DNA of 64,000 bases, taken from positions 1-64,000 of the forward strand of contig JAHHID010000008.1 of assembly GCA_019359015.1 (NCBI GenBank), written 5' to 3'. Below are positions 51,148-60,750 of the stretch, in pieces (positions within the stretch are counted from its first letter, which is position 1; every line of letters starts with the position of its first letter). The notes under the pieces were generated by a model. It was not told where the DNA came from and made no database searches. It saw nothing but the letters and a program-made list of their open reading frames with translations. The position numbers were made by a program, and so were the translations under genes. Origin of the DNA: Spirirestis rafaelensis WJT71-NPBG6. GTDB taxonomy: Bacteria; Cyanobacteriota; Cyanobacteriia; Cyanobacteriales; Nostocaceae.

Positions 51148-52161
51148 CTAGCTCAGGCTCAGAGCTACCTTACGGGCGAGTTCAACCATCCGGTTGGCAT
51201 AGCCCCATTCGTTGTCATACCAGGCAAGTATTTTCACTTGAGTCTCATCCACTACCATTGTGGAGAGGGCATCAATTATTGAAGAGCGGGGGTCGTCTTT
51301 GTAGTCAATAGATACTAAAGGACGTTCCTCATAGCCCAGAATGCCTTTGAGAGGTTCCTGCTCAGAAGCCATTTTTAACAAGTTATTAATTTCTTCTACC
51401 GTGGTTGGTCGCACGACTTCAAATACACAGTCCGTTAGAGAAGCATTGAGTAATGGCACCCGCACAGCTAAACCATTAAGTTTGCCATTCAGTTCGGGAT
51501 AAATTAAGCCTATCGCCGTTGCCGATCCAGTTGATGTGGGAATCAGAGACAGGCTGGTAGCTCTTGCGCGACGCAAATCTTTATGAGGGGCATCCACGAT
51601 GGTTTGAGTATTGGTATTGTCATGGATTGTTGTAATCACTCCATGCTTAATGCCCAAACCTTCATGAATTACCTTCACAACCGGAGCCAAACAGTTGGTA
51701 GTACAGGAGGCAGCGGTTAGGAGATGATGCTTGTCAGGCTCATAAAGTTGGTCATTCACCCCCATAACGATATTCAGCGCTTCTTTCTTCACTGGAGCAG
51801 CCACAATTACCTTACGTACGCCCCGCTTGAAATAAGGTTCAAGGGTTTCGGGAGTCCTAAACTTACCGGAGCATTCCAGCACCAAATCAACGCCTAACTC
51901 TTCCCAAGGAACTTCACCGGGTTGGGAATGCTCGCTAAAAGTGAGGGGCTTGCCGTCAATGAGGACGCGAACTTCCTCGGCTTCTACCTCCGATGCCCAA
52001 CGTCCGTGGACAGAATCGAACTTGAGTAAGTGAGCGGCTGCCTCTGCCCCGCCTTTAACCTCGTTGATATGAAGAAATTCTAGTTCAGACCAACCCCAAG
52101 CAGCCCGCAGAGCTAGCCGTCCAATTCTACCAAATCCATTGATTCCAACACGAACTGTCAT
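51148..52161 (-). CDS. gap: Glyceraldehyde-3-phosphate dehydrogenase of the ars operon
   Basis: GAPDH of 337 aa: NAD-binding [20 protein letters not shown], catalytic Cys in [39 protein letters not shown], and the C-terminal [17 protein letters not shown]. GAPDHs next to arsJ form 1-arseno-3-phosphoglycerate from arsenate and glyceraldehyde 3-phosphate, which ArsJ exports. Its operon position between acr3 and arsJ supports that role. The permease being broken here, the gene may now be redundant or harmful. It retains all catalytic residues. Confidence 0.94.
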   Translation of the reverse strand: MTVRVGINGFGRIGRLALRAAWGWSELEFLHINEVKGGAEAAAHLLKFDSVHGRWASEVEAEEVRVLIDGKPLTFSEHSQPGEVPWEELGVDLVLECSGKFRTPETLEPYFKRGVRKVIVAAPVKKEALNIVMGVNDQLYEPDKHHLLTAASCTTNCLAPVVKVIHEGLGIKHGVITTIHDNTNTQTIVDAPHKDLRRARATSLSLIPTSTGSATAIGLIYPELNGKLNGLAVRVPLLNASLTDCVFEVVRPTTVEEINNLLKMASEQEPLKGILGYEERPLVSIDYKDDPRSSIIDALSTMVVDETQVKILAWYDNEWGYANRMVELARKVALSLS

Positions 52162-52336
52162 TAGTTTTCCTACCGCTATATAATTAAGTCAAAAACGATG
52201 TATCAATAATTGAATTGGAAAAAGAAAGAACTTTTGATGTCAATGTTGTCATCATTAGACTTCTTACAGAAGTAGGGGAAAGAGTATGAAAAAACATACA
52301 TTTATAGAATGAGTCAAGAGGTCTATTCACTACTCA

Positions 52337-53500
52337 TTATTTGAAAGCACTAATACAGCGCGGATCTCGCAATGTTGCTTTTTCCGGCTCCCGTGGAAAC
52401 CAAACTGCTGTACGTTTACATACTTCAACCAACATCAACATCACTGGAACTTCAATTAAAACACCTACCACTGTGGCAAGTGCTGCGCCAGAATTTAAAC
52501 CAAATAGCGTTACAGCAGTAGCAATAGCAACTTCAAAATGATTACTAGCTCCAATTAATGCTGCTGGTGCGGCATCTTCATAAGAAATATTGAGTTTAAG
52601 CGCGGCTACGTAACTAATCAGAAAAATAAAATTAGTTTGGATAAATAGTGGCACTGCAATTAATAAAATATGCAAGGGATTATTGACAATTAATTCTCCC
52701 TTGAACGCAAACAGCAACACCAAAGTCAGTAAAAGAGCGGTAATTGCAATCGGATTGAGATACTTTAAAAATCGTCGTTCAAACCACTCTCTACCTTTCT
52801 TTTTCAAAATCCAGTAACGGCTGTACATTCCTACTATTAACGGCAAGCCGACATAAATCAGCACCGATAAAATAATTGTTTCCCAAGGTACTGTTAAATT
52901 ATTCGCTGCTAGTAACCACCTTCCCAAAGGTGCATACAAAAACAGCATTGCTAAGGAGTTCACCGCCACCATCACCAAAGTGTGTCCCTGGTTGCCGTAG
53001 GAAAGATATCCCCACATCAGTACCATCGCAGTACAAGGAGCAATTCCTAATAGAATAGTACCCGCAATGTAGGAATTTGATATTGCTACTTCGCTACCAC
53101 GAATTAGCTCAGTTCCCGCAATTAAAGGACGAAATAACCATCCTAAGAAAAACTGTGTAAATGCCACCATTGTGAATGGTTTAATTAACCAGTTCACTAC
53201 CAAAGTCAGAATTACGGGTTTTGGGGCACGGATGGCGTTTACGGCTTGAGTAAAATCAATTTTTACCATGATGGGGTACATCATGAAAAACAAACATATG
53301 GCAATAGGAATTGACACTTGATACACGCTTAGAGCATCTAGTGCTACCGCAATTCCAGGGAATAATCTTCCTAGTAAAATTCCCGCCAAGATACACAATA
53401 ATACCCAAACAGTGAGGTATTTTTCAAAAAGACTCAAATTACTCCCAGCTTGCACTGAAGCTGTAGTTGCTCGCGGATTATTTGTACCCATCTGTATCAC
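52337..53500 (-). CDS. acr3: Arsenite efflux permease Acr3
   Basis: Arsenite/H+ antiporter of the BASS/Acr3 family, 387 aa, about ten membrane helices. Blocks include [60 protein letters not shown] (catalytic Cys) and [20 protein letters not shown]. This is Acr3, not ArsB. It is the exporter for arsenite produced by ArsC. An alternative start is ATG 53491. It lies 21 bp downstream of pstS. Confidence 0.95.
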   Translation of the reverse strand: MIQMGTNNPRATTASVQAGSNLSLFEKYLTVWVLLCILAGILLGRLFPGIAVALDALSVYQVSIPIAICLFFMMYPIMVKIDFTQAVNAIRAPKPVILTLVVNWLIKPFTMVAFTQFFLGWLFRPLIAGTELIRGSEVAISNSYIAGTILLGIAPCTAMVLMWGYLSYGNQGHTLVMVAVNSLAMLFLYAPLGRWLLAANNLTVPWETIILSVLIYVGLPLIVGMYSRYWILKKKGREWFERRFLKYLNPIAITALLLTLVLLFAFKGELIVNNPLHILLIAVPLFIQTNFIFLISYVAALKLNISYEDAAPAALIGASNHFEVAIATAVTLFGLNSGAALATVVGVLIEVPVMLMLVEVCKRTAVWFPREPEKATLRDPRCISAFK

Positions 53501-53521
53501 CCTAAAATTAAAAGTTGATCG

Positions 53522-54592
53522 CTAAAACTGCTTTTGTCTACGTAACAACTCTCCAAGTGTTAACTCCATTTGGGCTTTTCCAGCAAATACTGTTCCCGCT
53601 TTGCCTGTGTTTAAGTGAACATTATCGATATGGTAGGCTTCAGCTGGTAAAGGCACATATCCAACAGAACTCGCTGTTGTTGGTGCTTTCTGAATGTAAA
53701 AAGTTACGAATTGATTCAGCGCTTGTTTATTTTTTGCATCCCAAGGATTGACATAGATAAACAAAGGTCGAGACAATGGTTGATATTTAGCTTTCTCCAC
53801 TGCTTGACGCGACGGCAACACTGCTTCTTTACCGTTGTTTACTGATAGTGCTTTTAACTTATTTTCGTTTTCTTCATAGTAGGCAAAACCAAAGTAGCCT
53901 AATGCATTCGCATCTTTGCTGATGCCATTAACTAAAGTATCATCATCCTCACTTGCGGTATAATCATTACGGCTAGCTTTGGCTTGACCGACGATCGCTT
54001 CTGTAAAGTAGTCAAATGTACCTGACTTTTTACCTGCACCATACAAATTTAATGGGCGATCGGGCCAAGAGGCTCGTACTTGGTTCCAGCGGGTGATTTT
54101 TCTTTCAGCCCCAGGTTCCCATATCTTTTTCAGTTCTTCGACTGTGATGTCTTTTGCCCAGTTGTTTTCAGGATTAACGGCAACGGTTAGCGCATCAAAG
54201 GCAACGGGTAGTTCTATGTACCTCACGCCATTTTTATTACAAAGTGCTATCTCTTCGTTGTTAATCGGTCGAGACGCGTTGTTGATGTCTGTTTGTCCAG
54301 CACAGAATTTCTCAAAACCGCCGCTTGTACCGGAAAAGTTAACTTGAATCTGGGAATTATTCTTTTGATTTTCTTGAAACTGTTTAGCGATCGCCTGCGT
54401 AATCGGATAAACAGTACTAGAACCATCAATCTTAATCGCCGCTGTTGCAGCGGTTTCTGAACTGACTGCTGTCACCTGAGAAGCTTGCTGGGTGTTAGCG
54501 GATGGGTTGGTTGTCCCAGTACAACTACAAAGCATAGCAAGCATCCCAAACGCGAGAGGCAATTTATTTGCTATTGCGTTCATTGACCTCAT
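53522..54592 (-). CDS. pstS: Phosphate-binding lipoprotein PstS/SphX type
   Basis: Periplasmic phosphate-binding protein, 356 aa. The signal peptide ends in lipobox MLCSC. Then come [20 protein letters not shown] (phosphate-binding Ser/Thr), [35 protein letters not shown] and [16 protein letters not shown]. It is encoded inside an arsenic operon, between arsR and acr3. It may improve phosphate selection over arsenate or scavenge oxyanion; pst permease genes are not nearby. ATG 54583 is an alternative start. Confidence 0.92.
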   Translation of the reverse strand: MRSMNAIANKLPLAFGMLAMLCSCTGTTNPSANTQQASQVTAVSSETAATAAIKIDGSSTVYPITQAIAKQFQENQKNNSQIQVNFSGTSGGFEKFCAGQTDINNASRPINNEEIALCNKNGVRYIELPVAFDALTVAVNPENNWAKDITVEELKKIWEPGAERKITRWNQVRASWPDRPLNLYGAGKKSGTFDYFTEAIVGQAKASRNDYTASEDDDTLVNGISKDANALGYFGFAYYEENENKLKALSVNNGKEAVLPSRQAVEKAKYQPLSRPLFIYVNPWDAKNKQALNQFVTFYIQKAPTTASSVGYVPLPAEAYHIDNVHLNTGKAGTVFAGKAQMELTLGELLRRQKQF

Positions 54593-54627
54593 ACCTATGG
54601 GCTATATCAAAAGTATATACCGATTAC

Positions 54628-54643
54628 ATCAAAAAAAATTGAT
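54628..54643. promoter_or_regulatory. Possible ArsR operator
   Basis: ATCAAAAAAAATTGAT is a perfect ATCAA-N6-TTGAT palindrome, about 35 bp upstream of pstS. A second, imperfect copy (ATTAA-N6-TTGAT) lies at 54682-54697, and both are followed by ATATG. ATCAA/TTGAT arms are typical of arsenic-type ArsR sites. AT-rich context lowers certainty. Confidence 0.4.
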
Positions 54644-54703
54644 ATGAATAATAGATAAAATCTGTAATCTAATAAATATGCATTAAGAAAAATTGATATG
54701 TTA

Positions 54704-55030
54704 TTAGGTATCTTGACAGCAACGAGTAGGTAACAACTGGCTAAAACGGCGGTACTCTGCTAAATATTGCTCTAGAACCAGAAATTGAGACAAGTTGAGA
54801 CTGTAATAAATCCAGCGTCCTTCTTGGCGAGAGTTAACCAAACCCGCTTCTTTCAAGGTTTTGAGGTGAAAAGACAGTTTCGACTGGCTTACCTCTAAAG
54901 CGTCGCACAAGTCACACACACACAGTTCTTGCTGTTGCAGCAGTTCTAGCACACTAATCCTGAGCGGTTCGGAAAGCGCATGAAAGCCAGAAACTATATT
55001 TGTCGGAATAGTTGCTTTAGAGGTTTGCAT
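54704..55030 (-). CDS. arsR: ArsR-family arsenic-responsive repressor
   Basis: Winged-helix repressor of 108 aa from ATG 55030 (MQTSKATIPTNIVSGFHALS). The metal-sensing motif ELCVCDLCDALEVSQSKLSF has the Cys-x-Cys of the ArsR alpha-3 site, followed by the recognition helix and wing (HLKTLKEAGLVNSRQEGRWI, YYSLN). The C-terminus has two more cysteines (TRCCQDT). The frame is open to 55156, but that would overlap the aminotransferase gene, so the shorter start is preferred. First gene of the leftward ars operon. Confidence 0.93.
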   Translation of the reverse strand: MQTSKATIPTNIVSGFHALSEPLRISVLELLQQQELCVCDLCDALEVSQSKLSFHLKTLKEAGLVNSRQEGRWIYYSLNLSQFLVLEQYLAEYRRFSQLLPTRCCQDT

Positions 55031-55061
55031 GAAATTAAGTTTTGACAAGAGTTCGCTATCT

Positions 55062-56273
55062 CTATTGTGAACCAGAGACAACGGCTTCGGTGTGATAGCG
55101 GATATCGGCTTGTTGAAAGCGTCGCATTGCTTCACCCAAGCGATCGCAATCAGCAATTAAACTTATCCGCACATATCCTTCACCCGCAATCCCAAAAGCA
55201 TTACCTGGTGTAACTACCACACCAGTTTGCTGCAATACATTCAACGCAAAATCTGTTGAACCCATGCCAGGGGGACACGGAACCCACAAATACATCGTCG
55301 CTTTGGTTTTAGGAATATCCCAACCTAACTGCCCTAACCCTTGAATCAGAAAATCGCGACGGGTACGATAGCGTTGCTGGACTTCATGCAAGTATACATC
55401 AGGCAATTGCAAAGCTGTTTCGGCGGCAGTTTGCAAAGCGGCAAAAATGCCATAATCCAAATTAGTTTTTAGAGTTCGCAAACCTTGAATTACATGGCGA
55501 TTACCTACCACAAAACCGACGCGCCAACCTGCCATATTATAGGTTTTAGAAAGGGTGTGAAACTCCACGCCGATTTCTTTCGCGCCAGGAATTTCTAACA
55601 AACTTGTGGGTTGATAGCCATCAAAAGCCAACTCAGCATAACATAAATCGTGTACTAAGAGGATTTCATGTTTTCGGGCGAAGGCGACGATTTCTTCAAA
55701 GAATTCGCGCGGGGCAGTGGCGGCGGTAGGATTGCTGGGATAATTGAAGTAGAGAATTTTGGCGCTTTGGGCAACGTCATCGGGAATTGCCCCTAAATCA
55801 ATTAACCAGTCATTTTCTGGTTTGAGAATTAAGCTGTGGACTTTTCCCCCAGCTATCGCTGGTCCGCGAAAATGTGCGGGATAAGCGGGAGAAGGAACCA
55901 AAACTAAATCGCCTGGATTTACATAGGCGATCGCTAAATGTGTCAATCCCTCTTTAGAACCAAGTAGCGGCAAAGCTTCGCTATCAGGATCGAGAATCAC
56001 ACCATAGCGACGATGATACCAATTAGTGATGGCACGTCGGAAACTAGCAGTACCTTCAAACGGTGGATAACCGTGATTAGCGGGATTTTGCAAAGCAGCG
56101 ATCGCCGCTTCTACAACTGGTTGCGGTGTTGCCCCATCGGGGTTTCCCATGCCCAAATCAATTAAATCTAGTCCTTGTTCCCGCGCTTTCGCTTTTAGTT
56201 CATCTAACCGCGCAAACACATAAGGAGGCAGTTTCTGTATACGATCCGCTGGGACAATCCAATCCAAACTCAT
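55062..56273 (-). CDS. Class I/II PLP aminotransferase (DapL/AlaC-like)
   Basis: Fold type I aminotransferase, 403 aa. Substrate-arm start PPYVFARLDELKAKAREQGL, DLIDLGMGNPDG, PSPAYPAHF, NYPSNPTAATA (PLP-contacting Asn), VHDLCYAELAFDG and the PLP lysine in HTLSKTYNMAGWRVGFVVG; C-terminal GEGYVRISLIAD with the carboxylate Arg. It resembles the LL-diaminopimelate/alanine aminotransferase group. Its start overlaps the stop of the iron-type dehydrogenase gene (ATGA), so the two are coupled. The exact substrate is uncertain. Confidence 0.9.
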   Translation of the reverse strand: MSLDWIVPADRIQKLPPYVFARLDELKAKAREQGLDLIDLGMGNPDGATPQPVVEAAIAALQNPANHGYPPFEGTASFRRAITNWYHRRYGVILDPDSEALPLLGSKEGLTHLAIAYVNPGDLVLVPSPAYPAHFRGPAIAGGKVHSLILKPENDWLIDLGAIPDDVAQSAKILYFNYPSNPTAATAPREFFEEIVAFARKHEILLVHDLCYAELAFDGYQPTSLLEIPGAKEIGVEFHTLSKTYNMAGWRVGFVVGNRHVIQGLRTLKTNLDYGIFAALQTAAETALQLPDVYLHEVQQRYRTRRDFLIQGLGQLGWDIPKTKATMYLWVPCPPGMGSTDFALNVLQQTGVVVTPGNAFGIAGEGYVRISLIADCDRLGEAMRRFQQADIRYHTEAVVSGSQ

Positions 56274-57448
56274 TCCTGAACCTCGTCAATTCCCCTTGTT
56301 GATACCCGATTTGCTGTACTATCTATTGGTGCAGTGGTGGAAACCATCGCTGCCATCAACTGTTCTGGTGCTACTTTAAAGGGTAGTCGATGGATGTCAG
56401 AATTAGGCGCTGAAGCAATTTCTGCCGCAGTTTGCAACTCACCTAAGGTGATGTTGCCCAATCCTAAATCACTTAACTTTTGCGGCAACCCAATCTCTGT
56501 ATAGAACTTCAACAACTGTTGCCTTGCGGCAGCAGCTAACTGATTTCCCTGTACCATTTCTTCTAAACGTAGTTGCACCAAGATACCGTAGGCGACTTTT
56601 TCGCCGTGAATACTGTCGTGTTTGCAAATGTGGGTTAAACCATTATGCACTGCATGTGCCGCAACAGTACGACATTGTGCGCCACCAATTCCGCCAATTA
56701 CCCCAGCAAGCAAAACGGTAGCATCTACAACTTCTTGCCAAACCTCGCTTCCTGGGGTTTGCAGTGCTAAGGCTGACTTTTGAAAGAGGATATCGCGCAA
56801 AACTCGCGCTTGTTGGACTGCGGAAATAATTAAAGTTTTTTCTGAGTGTCCACTGCTAACTGAGGCTTCGTACCATTTAGCGATCGCATCGCCAATTCCC
56901 GCTACTAAAGTATGTTGAGGAGCAGTTTCAATTAAATCATAATCAAGTATCAATAAATCGGGACACTGAGAAAGCGTCACATCATATAAAAATGCACCCT
57001 TCTCAGAATAAACATTTGAGAGGGCAGTCCAAGCCGCACAAGTGGCACCTGAGGTAGGGATTGTTACCACAGGCAAGTGTAATTGATACGCGACTAACTT
57101 CGCTGTATCCAGTGCTTTGCCACCACCAACACCGATAATTACATCAGCTTGATGTTGTTGTGCCGCCTTGCGTAAATAATTTAAACTATCTTCACAACAA
57201 TCTGCACCATAAGATGCTTGAGCAACTTGTAATTGTTGCTGTTGTAATTGTTGTAAGTAAGGTTCGATAATGCTGAGAGTGCGATCGCCTCCCAAAATCA
57301 GCGGACGAGTTCCCAAACGAGCAATTGTTTCACCGCAAGAAGTTAACGCTCCCGCACCACGGATTACTTTTGCAGGTGCGATCGTCAGAGTAAATAATGA
57401 ATTAGAAGTTTGAGTAGACAAAGTAGGATTACAAAATTGATTAGGCAT
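56270..57448 (-). CDS. Iron-type alcohol/glycerol dehydrogenase family protein
   Basis: NAD(P)-dependent Fe-ADH/GldA-like enzyme, 392 aa. NAD-binding GVGGGKALDTAKLVAYQL and TIPTSGATCAAWTALSNVYS; metal ligands in LVAGIGDAIAKWYEAS (Asp), CRTVAAHAVHNGLTH (His) and HDSIHGEKVAYG (His). It is translationally coupled to the aminotransferase downstream (4-bp overlap), suggesting a shared pathway in which an alcohol is oxidised and aminated or the reverse. Substrate unknown. Confidence 0.88.
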   Translation of the reverse strand: MPNQFCNPTLSTQTSNSLFTLTIAPAKVIRGAGALTSCGETIARLGTRPLILGGDRTLSIIEPYLQQLQQQQLQVAQASYGADCCEDSLNYLRKAAQQHQADVIIGVGGGKALDTAKLVAYQLHLPVVTIPTSGATCAAWTALSNVYSEKGAFLYDVTLSQCPDLLILDYDLIETAPQHTLVAGIGDAIAKWYEASVSSGHSEKTLIISAVQQARVLRDILFQKSALALQTPGSEVWQEVVDATVLLAGVIGGIGGAQCRTVAAHAVHNGLTHICKHDSIHGEKVAYGILVQLRLEEMVQGNQLAAAARQQLLKFYTEIGLPQKLSDLGLGNITLGELQTAAEIASAPNSDIHRLPFKVAPEQLMAAMVSTTAPIDSTANRVSTRGIDEVQE

Positions 57449-57496
57449 ATATTCTAGTTTGCCAAAAAAACCTTGATATTATTTAACTTATATTTT

Positions 57497-57592
57497 GCAC
57501 CTGCACCCTATAAGGGTAAAGGCGTATAATATGCACCTGCACCCTAGAAGGGTGAGGCTATACGAACAAAGCCTACCTGCGTAGGCTTTAGA
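57497..57592. repeat. Dispersed repeat, copy B, with CACCTGCACCCT repeats
   Basis: Two CACCTGCACCCTA(T/G)AAGGGT units (57498 and 57531 onward), then GAGGCTATACGAACAAAGCC and TACCTGCGTAGGCTTTAG. The second part parallels the repeat at 49203-49250. Confidence 0.7.
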
Positions 57593-57637
57593 CTTGGTTT
57601 ATGGTAGTAACGACTTTAGTCGTTAAAAAAATCAATC

Positions 57638-58159
57638 TTACGCGGTTGGTTTGGGCAGTTGCGCGAATTTTTCTGGATAAATTTCCAGTGTCATTTCTGG
57701 ATCTTCACGAGAAGTAAGCGATCGCTTTACCTCACCCAAGTATAGTGGTACAGAAACCCCAGGTTCTGGGTGGATAATAGTACGCGATCGAATCGTCAGT
57801 TGATTATCTCCTTGTCTACCTAAGCGACCGTAAGAATATAAATTACTGGCTGCTTGACGTAGAGTAGCTTCTAATTCCGAAGGGGTAATAGTCGGTGGTA
57901 TAGCAATTACGGCTTGTGTAGACCCATTGTCATAAACTAGAGAATACTTCAGCGCACCCGGAATCACCGTGCGGCTTAAAGGTCCTAACGAAAGTGCAAA
58001 TAAACCAGCCGTTACCACCAGCATAAAGCCAGTCGCACCCACCAGCCGAAAGCGGATGCCCCATTTTAAAATAAAACCCAGGATTGCGATCGCAGCGAAA
58101 ACCAAGGTAGCAATTCCTGACCATTGAGTGTACTGAAGAAAATCAGCGGTTGTGAGCAT
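57638..58159 (-). CDS. ycf51: Ycf51 family (DUF2518) membrane protein
   Basis: Protein of 173 aa, found in cyanobacteria and some plastids. Two or three N-terminal helices (GIATLVFAAIAILGFILKWG; VGATGFMLVVTAGLFALSLG) are followed by a soluble domain (AVIAIPPTITPSELEATLRQ, AASNLYSYGRLGRQGDNQLT, SRTIIHPEPGVSVPLYLGEV). Function is not established. It stands alone. Confidence 0.9.
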   Translation of the reverse strand: MLTTADFLQYTQWSGIATLVFAAIAILGFILKWGIRFRLVGATGFMLVVTAGLFALSLGPLSRTVIPGALKYSLVYDNGSTQAVIAIPPTITPSELEATLRQAASNLYSYGRLGRQGDNQLTIRSRTIIHPEPGVSVPLYLGEVKRSLTSREDPEMTLEIYPEKFAQLPKPTA

Positions 58160-58426
58160 AACAGTTGGCTATTTAGGTGTCTTTTTTTGGTTACTTTTAC
58201 ACCTATTTTACCGGGTTGTATTACTTACAGCAGTTTTCATTTATTTGAACCACCTTCTAGGAACCTTTGATCTGTGCTATACCCCTACAAGGTGATTTAT
58301 TTACGGCAAAAATACCTGTAATTTGAATTTAGATATCTCGATCTGCGTCATAACTGCTTTTGAGCAAAAGTTTCTTTTACACTTTTGTAAAAAGGTCTTT
58401 CTTATTCCTTTCCCTTTTTCTCTGAC

Positions 58427-59860
58427 TTATAGCTTGCTGTCTTGCTTGTAGCGATAGACTACTCCACAAACGGTAGAAAACAACAACCAAGCTAGAGTAT
58501 TCAACCGGAAATCAAATAAAGTTACGTCTGCCGTATTAAATAGTACCCAACCAATTAAGACAAGAAGGTAACTGAAAAGTATCAATTTGTCTTTTTGATC
58601 GATATCTTTTAATCGCAATACTTGGACTGCCCCAAACAAGATCCAACCGAGTAAACCACAAAATAATAAAGTACTGGGAAGTCCTGTTTCGGCAGAAAGC
58701 ATCAAAAACAAGTTGTGGGGATGACCCAAGCGAATCTGTGACTGTGCTTTGTAGAGAGCAGTAAAATTGCGTAAACCCCAACCAGTCCAAGGACGCTGTT
58801 CAGCCAAAGACCAAGCAAATTGCCATTGGGTTTTTCGCATTAAGGCTGTTGGTCTGTCGGGATACATTTGGTCGTTTAAGCGTGCCCAAAAGAAAGCAGG
58901 AACCACTTTACGAAATATAACTGCGATCGCTTGGGGCGCAAAAGCAGCCAACATAATGCTAGCGACGACACCAGAAACAAAAGCGATAATAATCCGCCAA
59001 CCTTGGTAAACAGCATAAGCGAAACACGCAGCAATAGCGATCGCCCAAGCATTACGCGAGTTAGTTAAAATCAATGCCACAAAGTTGGCAATTAGTACCA
59101 CGCTTAAAAAGAGGAAGGGGAGAGGGGAAGAGGGGGAGTAGGGGAGGGGGGGAATGGGGGAGGGGGAGAAAGAATTGTCCCCTTGTCCCCTTGTCACCAA
59201 GTCGTCCTCCTTGTCTTTTTGCCTTTTTGTCCCCTTCTCCCCTTGTCTTTTTTTATCCTGCAAAGTCTCTCTTAACTGCTGATAGTTTTCTAGCCACAAC
59301 CCTAACCCCAGGATGAAAACTATTACCAGATAAGCAGCTAAGGTATTGGCGTGCATGAAAATTGAAGCCATGCGACCTGGTGGATCTCCTTGGTGTAAAA
59401 CGTTTATTTCCAAGACAATCCACAAAATTTCTAATTTAGAAGTCCAGCCAAAAAACAATTGCCCAAAGCCAATTATCACCACTGGCACGGAAGATATAAC
59501 TAAATTCCAAGTTAGTTGGCGCAATTGGTTGGTTGTCTGAACTAAAGCGCTAAAGCCGGCAAAAAATAAAAAGAACGGTAAGAAATTAAACAAGCCAAGG
59601 AAAGCTTCTGTATTATTCTCAGCAAAAACAGCGCTAATGATTAGCAATACACCGAGGAGGGCAAATCCCCAATTAAGGGGACGACGAATAATTGTGCGGT
59701 GTTGTCGCAACCAAGTTTTTAATGATGCCACACCTAGAGTTACGGCTCCCAAAAACGGACTCAAGGGAAAGATAAATAATCCGACTTGAGCCAAGCTCCA
59801 AGAAAATTGTAAATTAGGATTGGGATGGCGAAAAGCGGTTTTCAAGCGGGTTCCCAACAT
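58427..59860 (-). CDS. O-antigen ligase-like membrane protein (Wzy_C family)
   Basis: Polytopic membrane protein of 477 aa with about eleven helices and the family's large periplasmic loop, including QRPWTGWGLRNFTALYKAQS and GHPHNLFLMLSAETGLPSTL (conserved H-N and G-W-G-x-x-N region). Ligases of this family attach or polymerise surface glycans; cyanobacterial relatives include IctB-like proteins, so the call stays general. Residues about 200-250 (KRQGEKGTKRQKDKEDDLVT and a Pro/Ser run) are encoded by a simple-sequence repeat inserted in frame. The start lies 19 bp inside the end of the YaaW-like gene, so the two are coupled. Confidence 0.82.
   Translation of the reverse strand: MLGTRLKTAFRHPNPNLQFSWSLAQVGLFIFPLSPFLGAVTLGVASLKTWLRQHRTIIRRPLNWGFALLGVLLIISAVFAENNTEAFLGLFNFLPFFLFFAGFSALVQTTNQLRQLTWNLVISSVPVVIIGFGQLFFGWTSKLEILWIVLEINVLHQGDPPGRMASIFMHANTLAAYLVIVFILGLGLWLENYQQLRETLQDKKRQGEKGTKRQKDKEDDLVTRGQGDNSFSPSPIPPLPYSPSSPLPFLFLSVVLIANFVALILTNSRNAWAIAIAACFAYAVYQGWRIIIAFVSGVVASIMLAAFAPQAIAVIFRKVVPAFFWARLNDQMYPDRPTALMRKTQWQFAWSLAEQRPWTGWGLRNFTALYKAQSQIRLGHPHNLFLMLSAETGLPSTLLFCGLLGWILFGAVQVLRLKDIDQKDKLILFSYLLVLIGWVLFNTADVTLFDFRLNTLAWLLFSTVCGVVYRYKQDSKL
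59105..59250. repeat. Simple-sequence repeat inside the O-antigen-ligase-like gene
   Basis: GAGGAAGGGGAGAGGGGAAG continues as runs of AGGGGGA, then TTGTCCCCTTGTCCCCTTGT-type repeats. It is in frame and encodes the Lys/Asp/Pro/Ser-rich loop, unlike the rest of the gene in composition. Confidence 0.85.
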
Positions 59861-60750
59861 TCGGTGCGGGTGAGGCGAATTTGAGCTAAGGCAAATATGG
59901 TGGGTATGATTCTACCGTAATTAGTGGCGATCGCTCTCCATCCTAAATCTGCAAAAAACCAACCCCACATTACTGGTCCTAACATAGCAAATACACTTCT
60001 GACTGCGGTATAACGAGCTGCACTTACAGCCATACCCCGCTGTGCCATTTGCAAGGCTACATACTTTTGAAATTGCGTTGTCGCAATTACTCCGCCTTCA
60101 ACCGCTGCTTGTTGGGCTATTTGATAGGTGGCAAAGTGCATGGCAAATTGACGGGCGATTTGTTTGAGCAACAGTGGTTGTATGATTGAGGTAACAGCAA
60201 GAGCACTACCGCCTTTAAAAAGCAAGCCCAAAGGATCACGCTGTAATGAAAGTGGTAGGGGTTGATCCGGTTCGGATTTGGCAAGATGCTGCTGCACCTG
60301 CACAGTCAATTTTTGCTTTTCCTCTTCGGGTAATTTTTTCCACACATGCCCTAGCAGATGCAAAAACACTTCCGCTTCTAAATCAACGGTTGCTAGTTGA
60401 TGATAGTAGCGAATTTTTAGATACTTACATACTTCAATCAAAGCTTCTCGGTAAGTTACTAGATTTGTGCGTCCCCTTAATACCGTCATTCCATCTGCCG
60501 CTAAGAAGCGAAAACGCCCTTCGAGTGCATCTAGCCAAGCTTCGTGGTCTTTACTTTGAACTTCTATCGGTTCTGGTGTGTGAACATAATCTATGGGATT
60601 AAATTTACGACCAAACAGAATTGCCGTTAAATCTTGCAATTCATCTTCGGTTGCTAGCTCTAGCGCTGTCCTCAGTTCATCCAATGTCTCTTCCTCCCTA
60701 ACGATCCGCAGCTTTGGTCTGTACCTTATTCTACTATTAGCTTTCAGCAA
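59842..60750 (-). CDS. YaaW-family (UPF0174-like) protein
   Basis: Protein of 302 aa. The N-terminal DELRTALELATEDELQDLTA and ILFGRKFNPIDYVHTPEP, a central helical domain (YREALIEVCKYLKIRYYHQL; FLHLLGHVWKKLPEEEKQKL) and a hydrophobic C-terminal half (ALAVTSIIQPLLLKQIARQF; VFAMLGPVMWGWFFADLGWR; IIPTIFALAQIRL) match the YaaW/ubiquinol-cytochrome chaperone-like family of cyanobacteria. Function unknown. Its stop overlaps the following gene's start by 19 bp. Confidence 0.78.
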   Translation of the reverse strand: MLKANSRIRYRPKLRIVREEETLDELRTALELATEDELQDLTAILFGRKFNPIDYVHTPEPIEVQSKDHEAWLDALEGRFRFLAADGMTVLRGRTNLVTYREALIEVCKYLKIRYYHQLATVDLEAEVFLHLLGHVWKKLPEEEKQKLTVQVQQHLAKSEPDQPLPLSLQRDPLGLLFKGGSALAVTSIIQPLLLKQIARQFAMHFATYQIAQQAAVEGGVIATTQFQKYVALQMAQRGMAVSAARYTAVRSVFAMLGPVMWGWFFADLGWRAIATNYGRIIPTIFALAQIRLTRTECWEPA

